Shown here: positions 7,040-14,997 of the stretch, piece after piece
Numbering within the stretch: position 1 is the stretch's first letter
Layout: the number at the start of each line of letters is the position of its first letter
DNA from: Bradyrhizobium sp. LMTR 3
GTDB taxonomy: Bacteria; Pseudomonadota; Alphaproteobacteria; Rhizobiales; Xanthobacteraceae
Assembly (NCBI RefSeq): GCF_001693485.1
Contig: NZ_MAXC01000021.1
Span: 1-35,546, forward strand
Reading direction: 5' to 3'
DNA length: 35,546 nt
The notes under the pieces: generated by a model
Told to the model about the DNA's origin: nothing
What the model saw: only the letters and a program-made list of their open reading frames with translations
Databases searched by the model: none
Position numbers and translations under genes: made by a program

Positions 7040-8365
7040 ATGAAGGCGCTTGCGGAGCAAATCGGCGATATCGACGGCGTCAATATATATGGCCGCGTCG
7101 TGGGCGTGCGCGGCCTGATGGTCGAGATCGCGGGGCCTATCCATGCGATGTCGGTCGGCGCCCGCATCGTCATCGAGACCGGTGGAAGCCGCTTCATCCC
7201 GGCCGAAGTGATCGGCTTTTCCGGCAGCAATGCTGTCGTGATGCCGTTCGGCGGACTCGACGGCGTCCGGCGCGGTTGCCGCGCGGTCATTGCGACGGCG
7301 GCAAGCCAGGTGCGGCCGTCGCCGGCCTGGCTCGGCCGCGTCATCAACGCCATGGGGGAGCCGATCGACGGCAAGGGGCCACTGGTGCAGGGCCCGTCGC
7401 CCATGCCCTATCGCAATGCACCGCCGCCTGCGCATTCGCGCAAGCGCGTCGGGGCGCCGCTCGATCTCGGCGTGCGGGCGCTCAACACGTTCCTGACCTG
7501 CTGCCGCGGCCAGCGGCTCGGTATCTTCGCAGGTTCCGGCGTCGGCAAATCGGTGCTGCTGTCGATGCTGGCGCGCAATGTCGATGCCGATATCACCGTC
7601 ATCGGCCTGATCGGCGAACGCGGCCGCGAGGTGCAGGAATTTCTGCAGGAGGATCTTGGCGACGAAGGCCTGGCGCGCTCGGTCGTGGTGGTGGCAACAT
7701 CCGATGAGCCCGCCTTGATGCGGCGGCAGGCCGCCTACCTGACGCTGGCGATATCAGAATATTTCCGCGACGAGGACAAGGACGTACTGTGCCTGATGGA
7801 TTCGGTCACGCGCTTTGCGATGGCGCAGCGCGAGATAGGGCTGTCGGCCGGCGAGCCGCCGACCGCGAAAGGCTATACGCCGACGGTGTTCACGGAGCTG
7901 CCAAAACTCCTGGAACGGGCAGGGCCGGGCACCGGCGTCGGCACCATCACTGCCATTTTCACGGTCTTGGTCGATGGTGACGACCACAACGAACCAATCG
8001 CGGATGCGGTGCGTGGCATTCTGGATGGTCACATCGTCATGCAACGCTCGATTGCAGAGCGCGGACGGTTTCCCGCGATCAATATCCTCAAATCGGTCTC
8101 GCGCACCATGCCGAGATCGGCCAATCCCGACTATCTTCCCATAATCATGCGGGGCCGCCAGGTGATGGCGACCTACGCCGATATGGAGGAACTGATCCGG
8201 CTTGGCGCCTATCGGGCAGGCTCGAGCCCGGAGGTCGACGAGGCAATCCGGTTGCACGAGCCGCTGGAAGCCTTTCTGCGTCAGGCCAAGGACGAAAACT
8301 CGAGCCTTGATGACGGCTACCGCCAATTGGCGCAGATCCTCGCCAATTTGGAAACGGAACGCTAA
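7040..8365 (+). CDS. fliI: FliI flagellar export ATPase
   Basis: A 441-residue F1-beta-like ATPase that drives flagellar type III protein export at the cytoplasmic base of the flagellum. The Walker A motif GSGVGKS is at residues 165-171 and is followed by VIGLIGERGREVQEF; the Walker B-type strand is VLCLMDSVTRFA, and the FliI/YscN signature EPPTAKGYTPTVF is present. The start is put at the ATG of MKALAEQIGDIDG, where homology begins; an in-frame codon 24 bases upstream is also open. fliJ follows on the same strand, as in many flagellar operons. Confidence 0.96.
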   Translation: MKALAEQIGDIDGVNIYGRVVGVRGLMVEIAGPIHAMSVGARIVIETGGSRFIPAEVIGFSGSNAVVMPFGGLDGVRRGCRAVIATAASQVRPSPAWLGRVINAMGEPIDGKGPLVQGPSPMPYRNAPPPAHSRKRVGAPLDLGVRALNTFLTCCRGQRLGIFAGSGVGKSVLLSMLARNVDADITVIGLIGERGREVQEFLQEDLGDEGLARSVVVVATSDEPALMRRQAAYLTLAISEYFRDEDKDVLCLMDSVTRFAMAQREIGLSAGEPPTAKGYTPTVFTELPKLLERAGPGTGVGTITAIFTVLVDGDDHNEPIADAVRGILDGHIVMQRSIAERGRFPAINILKSVSRTMPRSANPDYLPIIMRGRQVMATYADMEELIRLGAYRAGSSPEVDEAIRLHEPLEAFLRQAKDENSSLDDGYRQLAQILANLETER

Positions 8366-8474
8366 CTTTGTCAGGCCATCATCCCCGGCACATGATTAAT
8401 GACGCCGGTGGGGCCACCCGAGGGAGCCGGCTCCGTCCCGCGTTCAGATTGGGACTTCTGGGGAGTATGAGTCG

Positions 8475-8891
8475 ATGAAGTCACGCGAAACGCTGATCCG
8501 CCTGAAGAAATTTCAGGTCGACGAGAAGCGCCGAAGGGTTACCCAGATCGAAGGCATGATCGCCGACTTCCAGCGCATGTCGGTTGATCTCGAGCGCGAA
8601 ATCCAGACCGAGCAGGAGCGGGCCGGAATCAACGACCCCTCCCACTTTGCCTATCCGACCTATGCTAAAGCCGCGATTCAGCGCCGGGAAAACCTGACCC
8701 GCTCCGCCGACGAACTGCGCATCCAACTCGAGGATGCCAAGAGCCTGCTCAGCGAAGCCTTCGAGGAACTGAAAAAGGTCGAACTGCTCGACGAGCGCGA
8801 CCAGGCGCGCGAGCGCGCCGAGGAAAGCGCCCGCGAGCAGGCCGACATGGACAGTATCGGCCTGATGCGCGCCCGGCTTGGCGTCGCCTGA
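8475..8891 (+). CDS. fliJ: FliJ flagellar export chaperone
   Basis: A 138-residue, highly charged and almost wholly helical protein with coiled-coil heptads from about residue 5 to 125, the normal size and style of FliJ. FliJ binds the FliI hexamer and FlhA, helps use the proton motive force for export, and recycles export chaperones. It follows fliI by 109 bases and is closed by a strong terminator. FliJ is poorly conserved in sequence, so the call rests on length, coiled coil, RRRVTQIEGMI-type N-terminus and the position after fliI. Confidence 0.9.
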   Translation: MKSRETLIRLKKFQVDEKRRRVTQIEGMIADFQRMSVDLEREIQTEQERAGINDPSHFAYPTYAKAAIQRRENLTRSADELRIQLEDAKSLLSEAFEELKKVELLDERDQARERAEESAREQADMDSIGLMRARLGVA

Positions 8892-8924
8892 CGCTTCTCA
8901 CACCATCGGTCGAACGACCGAAAA

Positions 8925-8950
8925 CCCGGGCCTCACGGCCCGGGTTTTTT
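8925..8950 (+). terminator. Intrinsic terminator after fliI-fliJ
   Basis: A perfect eight-base stem (CCCGGGCC/GGCCCGGG) with a four-base TCAC loop is followed by six T residues. It lies 33 bases past the fliJ stop codon. Confidence 0.93.
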
Positions 8951-8973
8951 CTTGGCCAATCTTGGCCAATCTT
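8951..8973. repeat. Short tandem repeat, 10-base unit
   Basis: The unit CTTGGCCAAT occurs twice in direct tandem, followed by a partial third copy (CTT), directly after the fliJ terminator. No function is evident. Confidence 0.8.
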
Positions 8974-9080
8974 CCGGAATCGGCGACTTGGTGGCCCCTC
9001 TGACGCAAGGTATGCTACGAAACTTCTCGTCGGCTCCGGCGTAGGACGCATTGGAGGAGCGGGATTGTGGGGGACGCTGA

Positions 9081-9638
9081 ATGCTGACGCCAGCGGAGCT
9101 GGTCTGGCTGATTGCCGCGGTCGCGAAGGGGGATGAGGCCGCTTTTGAGCGCCTTTACGCCGCCACGCGCGCGAAACTCTTCGGCGTCGTGCTCCGTATC
9201 TTGCGGCGTCAGGACCTCGCGGAGGAGGTCATTCAGGAGGCTTACGTCAAGATCTGGAACAGCGCGGGACAGTTCAACCCGGCGCTCGCTTCGCCGATCA
9301 CGTGGATGGCGTCGATCGCGCGCAACCGGGCGATCGACGTGGTGCGCAAGAAGAGCGAAAGCTCGATCGAGGAGGAGCCGACCGCGATGGAAGTGGCGGC
9401 CGAGTCGCCCGATCCGCTGGCGCGGCGCGAGATGACGGAAGAGTTGAAGCGGTTGCTGGAATGCGTCGGCCGCCTGGAGCCGGATCGGCAGAAGCTCGTG
9501 CTGCTCGCCTATTACAACGGCTGGAGCCGCGAACAGCTCGCCGCCAAGTTCGAGACACCGGTGAATACGGTGAAGACATGGCTGCGCCGCAGCATGATGG
9601 AGATAAGGGAGTGTCTCGGACTAGGGTCCGGGTCTTGA
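9081..9638 (+). CDS. ECF sigma factor (SigK-like group)
   Basis: A 185-residue extracytoplasmic-function sigma factor. Region 2 covers about residues 15-85 with DLAEEVIQEAYVKIW at 45-59 and the ITWMASIARNRAID segment; region 4 covers about 125-180 with the helix-turn-helix GWSREQLAAKFETPVNTVKTWLRR. It should direct RNA polymerase to a small stress regulon. GGGGGA lies seven bases before the ATG. The downstream gene, three bases away, encodes an RskA-type anti-sigma factor, so activity is probably controlled by sequestration and by autoregulation of this two-gene operon. The inducing signal is unknown. Confidence 0.93.
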   Translation: MLTPAELVWLIAAVAKGDEAAFERLYAATRAKLFGVVLRILRRQDLAEEVIQEAYVKIWNSAGQFNPALASPITWMASIARNRAIDVVRKKSESSIEEEPTAMEVAAESPDPLARREMTEELKRLLECVGRLEPDRQKLVLLAYYNGWSREQLAAKFETPVNTVKTWLRRSMMEIRECLGLGSGS

Positions 9639-9641
9639 ACG

Positions 9642-10547
9642 ATGGCCTATAGCGAAGACCATATCGCGCTCGCCGCGGAATATGCGCTCGGTACCCTCGA
9701 TGCCGACGAGCGCGCGCAGGTCGAGACCATGATGGCCGTCGATGCCGAATACGGCGCGCTCGTTCACGCCTGGGAATACCGGCTCGGCGTGCTCAACCAG
9801 ATGGTCGGTTCGGTCGAGCCGCGTCCGATCGTGTGGGAAAACATCAAGGCCGCGATCGGACATTCCACGGAAGCGCAGGCGCCGCTGACGCTGCCTGAGG
9901 CGCCGCAGACTGCGCCTCCGGCTGAGCCGGTGGTGGCCGAGGCGCCGCCAGCCGTCTCGGAGCCGGGAGTGGCAGACAATGCGGTTGCAGACGGTTCGAA
10001 CGTCATCCAGTTGACGGGCCGCGCGAAGCGCTGGCGCAACGTGACTTCCTTCGTCACCGCAATTGCCGCATCGCTTATCGCGATGCTGGCGGTGCAGGTC
10101 TATCGGCCGGAACTGTTACCGGAGGCGCTGCGGCCGAAGCCGCGCATCCAGACCGTCGAGGTGAAGACGCCGGCGCCACAGCCGACACCCTCGGCGCAAT
10201 ATGTCGCGCTGCTGCAGCGTGACGGCGACTCGCCCGCGTTCATTTTGACGGTCGACGCCGCAACCAAAAATTTCACTGTCCGCAAGGTTGGGGCGGATGC
10301 CGAGCCCGGCAAGAGCTTTGAGCTCTGGCTGATTTCCGACCGCCTGCCGCAACCGCGCTCGCTCGGCGTGATCGGCGGCAGCGATTTCACCGCGCGCCCG
10401 GTGCTCGCCGACTACGACGCCAGTACGATCAACACCGGGCTCTATGCGGTGACCGTTGAGCAGGCCGGCGGCTCGCCGAGCGGCCAGCCGACCTCGGCGC
10501 CGATCTTTACCGGCAAGCTGATCGAGACGGTGCCGGCTGCTCGCTAG
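9642..10547 (+). CDS. RskA-like membrane anti-sigma factor
   Basis: A 301-residue protein. The N-terminal cytoplasmic anti-sigma domain (about 1-75) contains HIALAAEYALGTLDADERA. It is followed by an Ala/Pro-rich linker, one membrane segment (about 133-154) and a C-terminal RskA-type domain (about 185-300) with SFELWLISDRLPQPRSLGVIG and GLYAVTVEQAGGSPSGQPT. The full Cys-containing zinc motif of ZAS domains is absent. The protein presumably holds the neighbouring sigma factor at the membrane until a signal triggers its release. Spacing of three bases from the sigma gene supports coupled expression. Confidence 0.92.
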   Translation: MAYSEDHIALAAEYALGTLDADERAQVETMMAVDAEYGALVHAWEYRLGVLNQMVGSVEPRPIVWENIKAAIGHSTEAQAPLTLPEAPQTAPPAEPVVAEAPPAVSEPGVADNAVADGSNVIQLTGRAKRWRNVTSFVTAIAASLIAMLAVQVYRPELLPEALRPKPRIQTVEVKTPAPQPTPSAQYVALLQRDGDSPAFILTVDAATKNFTVRKVGADAEPGKSFELWLISDRLPQPRSLGVIGGSDFTARPVLADYDASTINTGLYAVTVEQAGGSPSGQPTSAPIFTGKLIETVPAAR

Positions 10548-10555
10548 CGCCTGCT

Positions 10556-10675
10556 CCCCCTCATGGTGAGGAGCGCGCTTGTTGCGCGTCTCGAACCATG
10601 AAGGCCCCGCTGCAGCCACTCATTCCGCGGCCATCCTTCGAGACGCCTGCTTCGCAGGCTCCTCAGGATGACGTC
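10556..10675. repeat. Dispersed palindromic intergenic repeat (CTCATGGTGAGGAGCG type)
   Basis: Inverted halves are seen: CTCATGGTGAGGAGCGCGC on the left against GGCTCCTCAGGATGAC on the right, with internal GCGTCTCGAACCATGA and CCTTCGAGACGCC complementary segments. This style of repeat is common between genes in Bradyrhizobium genomes. It occupies most of the gap after the anti-sigma gene; I see no gene in 10548-10870. Confidence 0.65.
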
Positions 10676-10735
10676 TGTGGGTAGGCGGCAGGGAGCGGTG
10701 GTGGTGGCGAGCGCGACAGTACGCCGCCAAAAAAG

Positions 10736-10762
10736 AAAACGCCCGTGGGGAGCGGGCGTTTT
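10736..10762 (-). terminator. Terminator of the 68-residue protein gene
   Basis: A ten-base perfect stem (AAAACGCCCG/CGGGCGTTTT) with a seven-base loop is followed on the minus strand by CTTTTTTGG. It lies 108 bases past the stop of the small membrane protein gene. The strand choice follows the T run; it may also work in the other direction. Confidence 0.8.
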
Positions 10763-10870
10763 CGCAGTCAACTTGGGGGTAGTTGGGGTCTTATATATCC
10801 ACGTGGCGACTTTGGGGGGCTGTAAAGAGCCGCGTGAATTCCGTGAATTCCTGTGTTGCGGATTCCTCCG

Positions 10871-11077
10871 TTAACGTACGATTGAGTTACCGGAACTGGT
10901 GATCGCCACCGGCTTGCCGGCCTTCATCACGCGCGTGCTCGCGGTCTGGGTGAGACCTTCATCCGAGGTGTTGCGCGCGGAGATGCTGAACCCGGCGACC
11001 ACGACACCTGCCACGAGGGCCACGACCACGATCTTGAGATGAGTCGTGCGATCTGCGCTGTAGATCGAATGGTTCAT
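10871..11077 (-). CDS. Small conserved membrane protein, unknown function
   Basis: A 68-residue protein with a polar N-terminus (MNHSIYSADRTTHLK) and one hydrophobic segment (about residues 15-32, IVVVALVAGVVVAGFSIS). A short periplasmic tail with the MKAGKPVAITSSGNS motif follows. I recognise this as a type of small protein common in Bradyrhizobium, but no function is known to me. A purine-rich GGAGACTTCC lies upstream of the ATG. A promoter resembling the EcfG stress-sigma consensus lies about 75 bases upstream and a clear terminator downstream, so it is probably a monocistronic, possibly stress-induced gene. Confidence 0.75.
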   Translation of the reverse strand: MNHSIYSADRTTHLKIVVVALVAGVVVAGFSISARNTSDEGLTQTASTRVMKAGKPVAITSSGNSIVR

Positions 11078-11153
11078 GGAAGTCTCCTGCCGCCTCCGGC
11101 CTGACGGATTTGTTGGATGCGTCCGCAGGCTGGTTCAACATCTCGCGTCAGAA

Positions 11154-11179
11154 AACGTAGGACTCCGGGATCTGTTTCC
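11154..11179 (-). promoter_or_regulatory. EcfG-like promoter
   Basis: Read on the minus strand, GGAAA-N17-CGTT resembles the alphaproteobacterial general stress sigma factor (EcfG) consensus GGAAC-N16/17-CGTT with one mismatch. It lies about 76 bases upstream of the 68-residue protein gene. The rest of 11078-11405 holds nothing else I can call, apart from a weak seven-base hairpin at 11351-11369 beyond flhA. Confidence 0.4.
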
Positions 11180-11405
11180 AAAGGAGCGATCACAAGGCGG
11201 TGAAAAGACTTGAACGGCCGCGATCGGAACGCCCGCATCGATCGCCGGAAATGAATAAATATTCAGTCTCTGTAACAGCTTATGCGGAGATCACCGCTTC
11301 TCAAGGCCGAATGGCGCCGGATCGGCCATTTTCGACAAACCGTTTGCCTGTGGCGAAAAGGCTTCGCCATTTTCGCTGGTGATTTGCGCCGCGCTCGCGA
11401 TCGAC

Positions 11406-13541
11406 CTAGACGCTGCCGACCGTCTTCAGCCGCGCGCGCGGGTGAATTTCCGCTTGCGACAACACGGTGGTTTGCGAGCGGAACCGCTCGACCAGCGAGC
11501 GCACGAACGGGCGGATTGCAGCGGAGGTGACCAGCACCGGTGCCTCGCCCTCGCGCGCCGCCTGTTCGAAGGCGTTGCGAACGCTGGTCATGAACTCCGA
11601 CAGCTTTGAGGGCTGCATGGCGAGGCTGCGCTCTTCGCCCTGGCCAACGATCGATTCCGCAAACGCCTGCTCCCACCGCGCCGACAGCGCGATCAGCGGC
11701 AGATAGCCGTTGTATGTGGTATTCTGCGCGCAGATCTGGCGCGCGAGGCGGGCGCGGACGTGCTCGACCATGGTGGCGGGGTTGCGCGAGAAGGCGAGCG
11801 CGTCGGCGATGCCTTCGAGGATGGTCGAGAGGTCGCGGATCGAGATCCGCTCGGCCAGCAGGAGTTGCAGCACGCGCTGGATGCCCGAGACCGTGACCTG
11901 GCTCGGCACGATGTCCTTGACCAGCTCGCCCTGTTCCTTCGGCAGATCCTTGAGGAGCTTCTGCACCTCGCCATAGGACAGCAAGTCGCTCATGTTGTTC
12001 TTGAGCAGCTCGGTGAGGTGCGTCGACAGCACGGTGGCGGCATCGACCACCGTGTAGCCCTTCAACGAGGCCTCTTCCTTCAGCGCGGCATCGACCCAGG
12101 TTGCGGGAAGGCCAAACGTCGGCTCGACGGTGTGGATTCCGGGCACGCCGACCTGGTTGCCGGCGGGATCCATGACCATGAACTGGTTCGGCCAGATCTT
12201 GCCGGTTCCGGCGTCCACTTCCTTGATCTTGATGACGTAGGTGTTCGCCTCGAGCTGGACGTTGTCGAGGATGCGCACGGCGGGCATCACAAAGCCCATT
12301 TCGATCGCGAGCGAGCGGCGCAGCGCCTTGATCTGCTCGGTGAGGCGGTCGGTACCATCAGGGCCGTTGACCAGCGGCAGCAGCGCATAGCCGAGCTCGA
12401 TCTTGAGGTCGTCGATCTTGAGCGCGGTGGCGATCGGCTCCTCGGCCGCGGCGTTGGCGGCAGCCGCCGCAAGCTCGGGCGCAGCGGCCGCGGCGGCTTC
12501 GGCAGCCTTGGTGACGTGGTTGTGGTTTCGCGCTTTCCAGGCGAGCGCAGCGGCGCCGCCGCCGAGCGCCAGGAACGGCAGCATCGGGATGCCCGGCAAC
12601 AGCGCCAGCACCAGCATCACGCCGGCGGACATGCCGAGCGCCTGCGGGTAACCCGAGAGCTGCTTCATCAACGCCTTGTCGGCCGCACCGGTGATGCCGG
12701 CCTTCGAAACCAAAAGGCCCGCGGCGGTGGACACGATCAGCGCCGGCACCTGCGTCACCAGGCCGTCGCCGACCGTCAGAATGGTGTAGGTGCGGGCGGC
12801 ATCGCCAAAGCTCATGCCCTGCTGGGCGACGCCGATGATGATGCCGCCGATCACGTTGATGAAGACCACAAGCAGGCCCGCGATGGCGTCGCCGCGGACG
12901 AATTTCGAGGCGCCGTCCATGGCGCCGAAGAAGCCGCTTTCGTCTTCCAGCGCCTTGCGGCGAGCCTTGGCGGTCTGCTCGTCGATCAGGCCGGCGGACA
13001 GATCGGCGTCGATCGCCATCTGCTTGCCCGGCATCGAATCGAGCTGGAAGCGGGCGGCGACTTCGGCGATGCGGCCCGAACCCTTGGTGATGACGACGAA
13101 GTTCACGATCACGAGGATCGCGAACACGATAATTCCGATCACGAAATTACCGCCCATCACGAAGTTGCCGAACGCTTCGATGACGTGGCCGGCGGCTGCC
13201 GTGCCCTCATGGCCGTGCGACAGGATCAGGCGGGTGGAGGCCATGTTCAGCGACAGCCGCAGCATGGTGGAGATCAAGAGCACGGTCGGAAATGACGAGA
13301 ATTCCAGCGGCGTCTGGATGAACAGCGCCGTCATCAGGATCAGGATCGACACCGTGATCGAGATCGCCAGGAACAGATCGAGCACGATCGCCGGCAGCGG
13401 CAGGATCAGCACCACCAGGATGGTGAGAACGCCGAGCGCCAGCGCCAGATCGCCGCGCTTCAGGATATCGCCGATTTCACCAAGGCTTGGAAATTTGCCG
13501 CTTGCGCCTGCGCCGCCCTGACCCGCCGTCACATCGACCAT
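11406..13541 (-). CDS. flhA: FlhA flagellar export gate protein
   Basis: A 711-residue FlhA (family usually near 700). The N-terminal half has about eight membrane segments and family segments such as LLISTMLRLSLNMASTRLIL, FVVITKGSGRIAEVAARFQLDSMPGKQMAIDADL (FHIPEP region) and VGDGLVTQVPALIVSTAAGLLV. The C-terminal cytoplasmic domain (about 400-711) docks export substrates, FliJ and FliI. The start chosen is the ATG of MVDVTAGQGG, with GGGGGAAG upstream. A GTG at 13641-13643 in the same frame is preceded by a strong GGGAGGA and would add 34 residues (745 total); it cannot be excluded. It stands apart from fliI-fliJ and has its own CtrA-like site. Confidence 0.96.
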   Translation of the reverse strand: MVDVTAGQGGAGASGKFPSLGEIGDILKRGDLALALGVLTILVVLILPLPAIVLDLFLAISITVSILILMTALFIQTPLEFSSFPTVLLISTMLRLSLNMASTRLILSHGHEGTAAAGHVIEAFGNFVMGGNFVIGIIVFAILVIVNFVVITKGSGRIAEVAARFQLDSMPGKQMAIDADLSAGLIDEQTAKARRKALEDESGFFGAMDGASKFVRGDAIAGLLVVFINVIGGIIIGVAQQGMSFGDAARTYTILTVGDGLVTQVPALIVSTAAGLLVSKAGITGAADKALMKQLSGYPQALGMSAGVMLVLALLPGIPMLPFLALGGGAAALAWKARNHNHVTKAAEAAAAAAPELAAAAANAAAEEPIATALKIDDLKIELGYALLPLVNGPDGTDRLTEQIKALRRSLAIEMGFVMPAVRILDNVQLEANTYVIKIKEVDAGTGKIWPNQFMVMDPAGNQVGVPGIHTVEPTFGLPATWVDAALKEEASLKGYTVVDAATVLSTHLTELLKNNMSDLLSYGEVQKLLKDLPKEQGELVKDIVPSQVTVSGIQRVLQLLLAERISIRDLSTILEGIADALAFSRNPATMVEHVRARLARQICAQNTTYNGYLPLIALSARWEQAFAESIVGQGEERSLAMQPSKLSEFMTSVRNAFEQAAREGEAPVLVTSAAIRPFVRSLVERFRSQTTVLSQAEIHPRARLKTVGSV

Positions 13542-13711
13542 GGTAGCCGCTTCCCCCCGCGTCTGCCGCCATCGGGCGCCAGACGTCTTGGCGGCGGCCG
13601 AAGGGCCGCCGTTCCGAAAGTGAGGCACCGCACTGGCGTCCACGGGGTTCCTCCCGTTTTACGCGGCCGACGACACTCGACTTCACCCGGCAATTTTTGC
13701 CCGGTGTATGG

Positions 13712-13726
13712 TTAGCAAAGGGTTAA
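13712..13726 (-). promoter_or_regulatory. CtrA-like binding site upstream of flhA
   Basis: TTAG-N7-TTAA matches the CtrA box TTAA-N7-TTAA with one mismatch and exact spacing. It lies about 70 bases upstream of the GTG and about 170 bases upstream of the ATG start of flhA, a class II flagellar gene type that CtrA controls in Caulobacter. A role as the flhA operator is inferred. Confidence 0.5.
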
Positions 13727-13744
13727 CGGGGGCCGTTGGGGGGC

Positions 13745-13930
13745 CGTCATTCCGGGGCGATGCGCCAGCATCGAACTAACGATGTGCAAGTGCACATCGG
13801 AGAATCCCGTGCCGCATCCCTGCTGTCGTACCCCGCGCATGCGGGGTACCCAGTACGCCGCGGCCTATCGGCTCAAGCTCTGCTGCCTCTGGAATACTGG
13901 ATCGTCCGCCTTCGCGGACGATGACAGCTG
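13745..13930. repeat. Composite dispersed palindromic repeat
   Basis: The left part begins with GTCATTCCGGGGCGATGCG. It continues into a second repeat type with the inverted words ACCCCGCGCATGCGGGGT and CGTCCGCCTTCGCGGACG, followed by ATGACAGC. It appears to join halves of two repeat families that are common between Bradyrhizobium genes. No gene is supported between flhA and 14131. Confidence 0.6.
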
Positions 13931-14130
13931 GGGGTTAGACGACACACGACCTCCGCCTTCCACGGCGCGCTTCGAAAACCTTTCGCCCACATGACAGTGC
14001 ACCGAACCTCTGCCCGGCGTTAACCCTGTCGGCAAAGAGCCTGTACGTGGCTCGGGTTGTTACGTGAGCCGCCGCCAAGTTGCCGCATTAGATCGGAGAA
14101 TTTTCACCGACACTAAACCGGAGGAGCATC

Positions 14131-14625
14131 ATGCTCAGAATGGTGTTGGTGGGCCTCCTCATCCCATTGGGTGTAGGAGCGCTAGTGGCAATGGAACTCG
14201 GAACGCCAGCGCGTAATGCAGAAGCGGTCGTCCAGCCGCTTGCCGAGACAACCGTAGCCGTTTCCGATTCACATGTTGCCTTGGCGAAGGCTGATCGACT
14301 TGAAATTGCCATTGCGAGCATCGAGACACCAGCGCAGCCTGCGCCAGTCGATGAACGCGCGGAAGACATCAGTGTCGGTCCTTCGGAGCCCCCGAAGGTG
14401 ACCATCCGCCATCGACACGATCCCAAATCAAAGAAGGCCACCACCGGCGCCCGTTCAAAGAAGGTCGCTACCGCCGCCCGTCCTAAGCCGAAGCCAAAGA
14501 CAGCCGATATAAAGCGAGCTTCCATTTCCGAGCGGCGAAAGGCCGCCAGCGACACCGAACCCTGTCGGCTAAGCGCGTTTGGTGGCTTGCGCAAGGCTTT
14601 GAATTCGGTCGACTGCGAAATCTGA
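14131..14625 (+). CDS. Exported or membrane-anchored basic protein, unknown function
   Basis: A 164-residue protein I cannot assign to a named family. An N-terminal hydrophobic segment (about residues 4-22, MVLVGLLIPLGVGALVAM) could be a signal peptide or anchor. An Ala/Val/Glu-rich stretch follows, then a Lys/Arg/Pro-rich region (about 95-135, with PKSKKA and KPKPKTADIKR). The C-terminus is CRLSAFGGLRKALNSVDCEI, with two Cys residues. This type of C-terminal motif recurs in small Bradyrhizobium proteins. A near-perfect GGAGGAGC lies six bases before the ATG, which makes translation likely. Codon use is somewhat less GC-rich than the flagellar genes. Confidence 0.75.
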   Translation: MLRMVLVGLLIPLGVGALVAMELGTPARNAEAVVQPLAETTVAVSDSHVALAKADRLEIAIASIETPAQPAPVDERAEDISVGPSEPPKVTIRHRHDPKSKKATTGARSKKVATAARPKPKPKTADIKRASISERRKAASDTEPCRLSAFGGLRKALNSVDCEI

Positions 14626-14688
14626 TTCATTGGATCGGCTTCGGTGTAAGCACGCGGTCCGAAACTTCGTGCTTCAAGGAATCAGCAA

Positions 14689-14823
14689 GTAGCCCGCATG
14701 AGCCAACGGGTCGCGCGAATGCGCGCCACGCGATGAGCGCAATTGCGCTCGCGCGGTGATGACAGGCTCCGCGAAATGCGGGACTCGGCATGACCCGGGT
14801 GTCGCTTCGCTCATCCGGGCTAC
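14689..14823. repeat. Dispersed palindromic repeat (GTAGCCCG...CGGGCTAC type)
   Basis: Outer arms GTAGCCCGCATGAGC and GCTCATCCGGGCTAC are inverted copies with one extra mismatch, and internal hairpins (GCGCAATTGCGC, GCGCGAATGCGCGC) lie between. It fills the middle of the 14626-14997 gap, in which I see no gene. It belongs to the same broad class as the repeats at 19168, 20909 and 22196. Confidence 0.65.
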
Positions 14824-14997
14824 TGAAGATCGCGTGGACGGGCGGCCTCAATCGCGCGGCTCAAATGATCACGTGCAACGCCGAGTTCGCTCAACGTTCG
14901 CGCGCAGATTCGCCTGAAAAAATAAGCGCTTAAAGGTGAACGAGCTCACACCAGGAGTTCGAGCGGCAGGTCCATTTTGCCGGCTCGGGTGATCGAG

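Noticed and set aside
11351..11369. Hairpin TGGCGAA-N5-TTCGCCA beyond flhA as a terminator
   Set aside because: The stem is short and neither strand has a T run after it.
11760..13295. 511-codon open frame on the plus strand
   Set aside because: It is antisense to flhA over its whole length; the product is rich in Asp/His/Gln/Arg as expected from the mirrored codon bias, and no family is recognisable.
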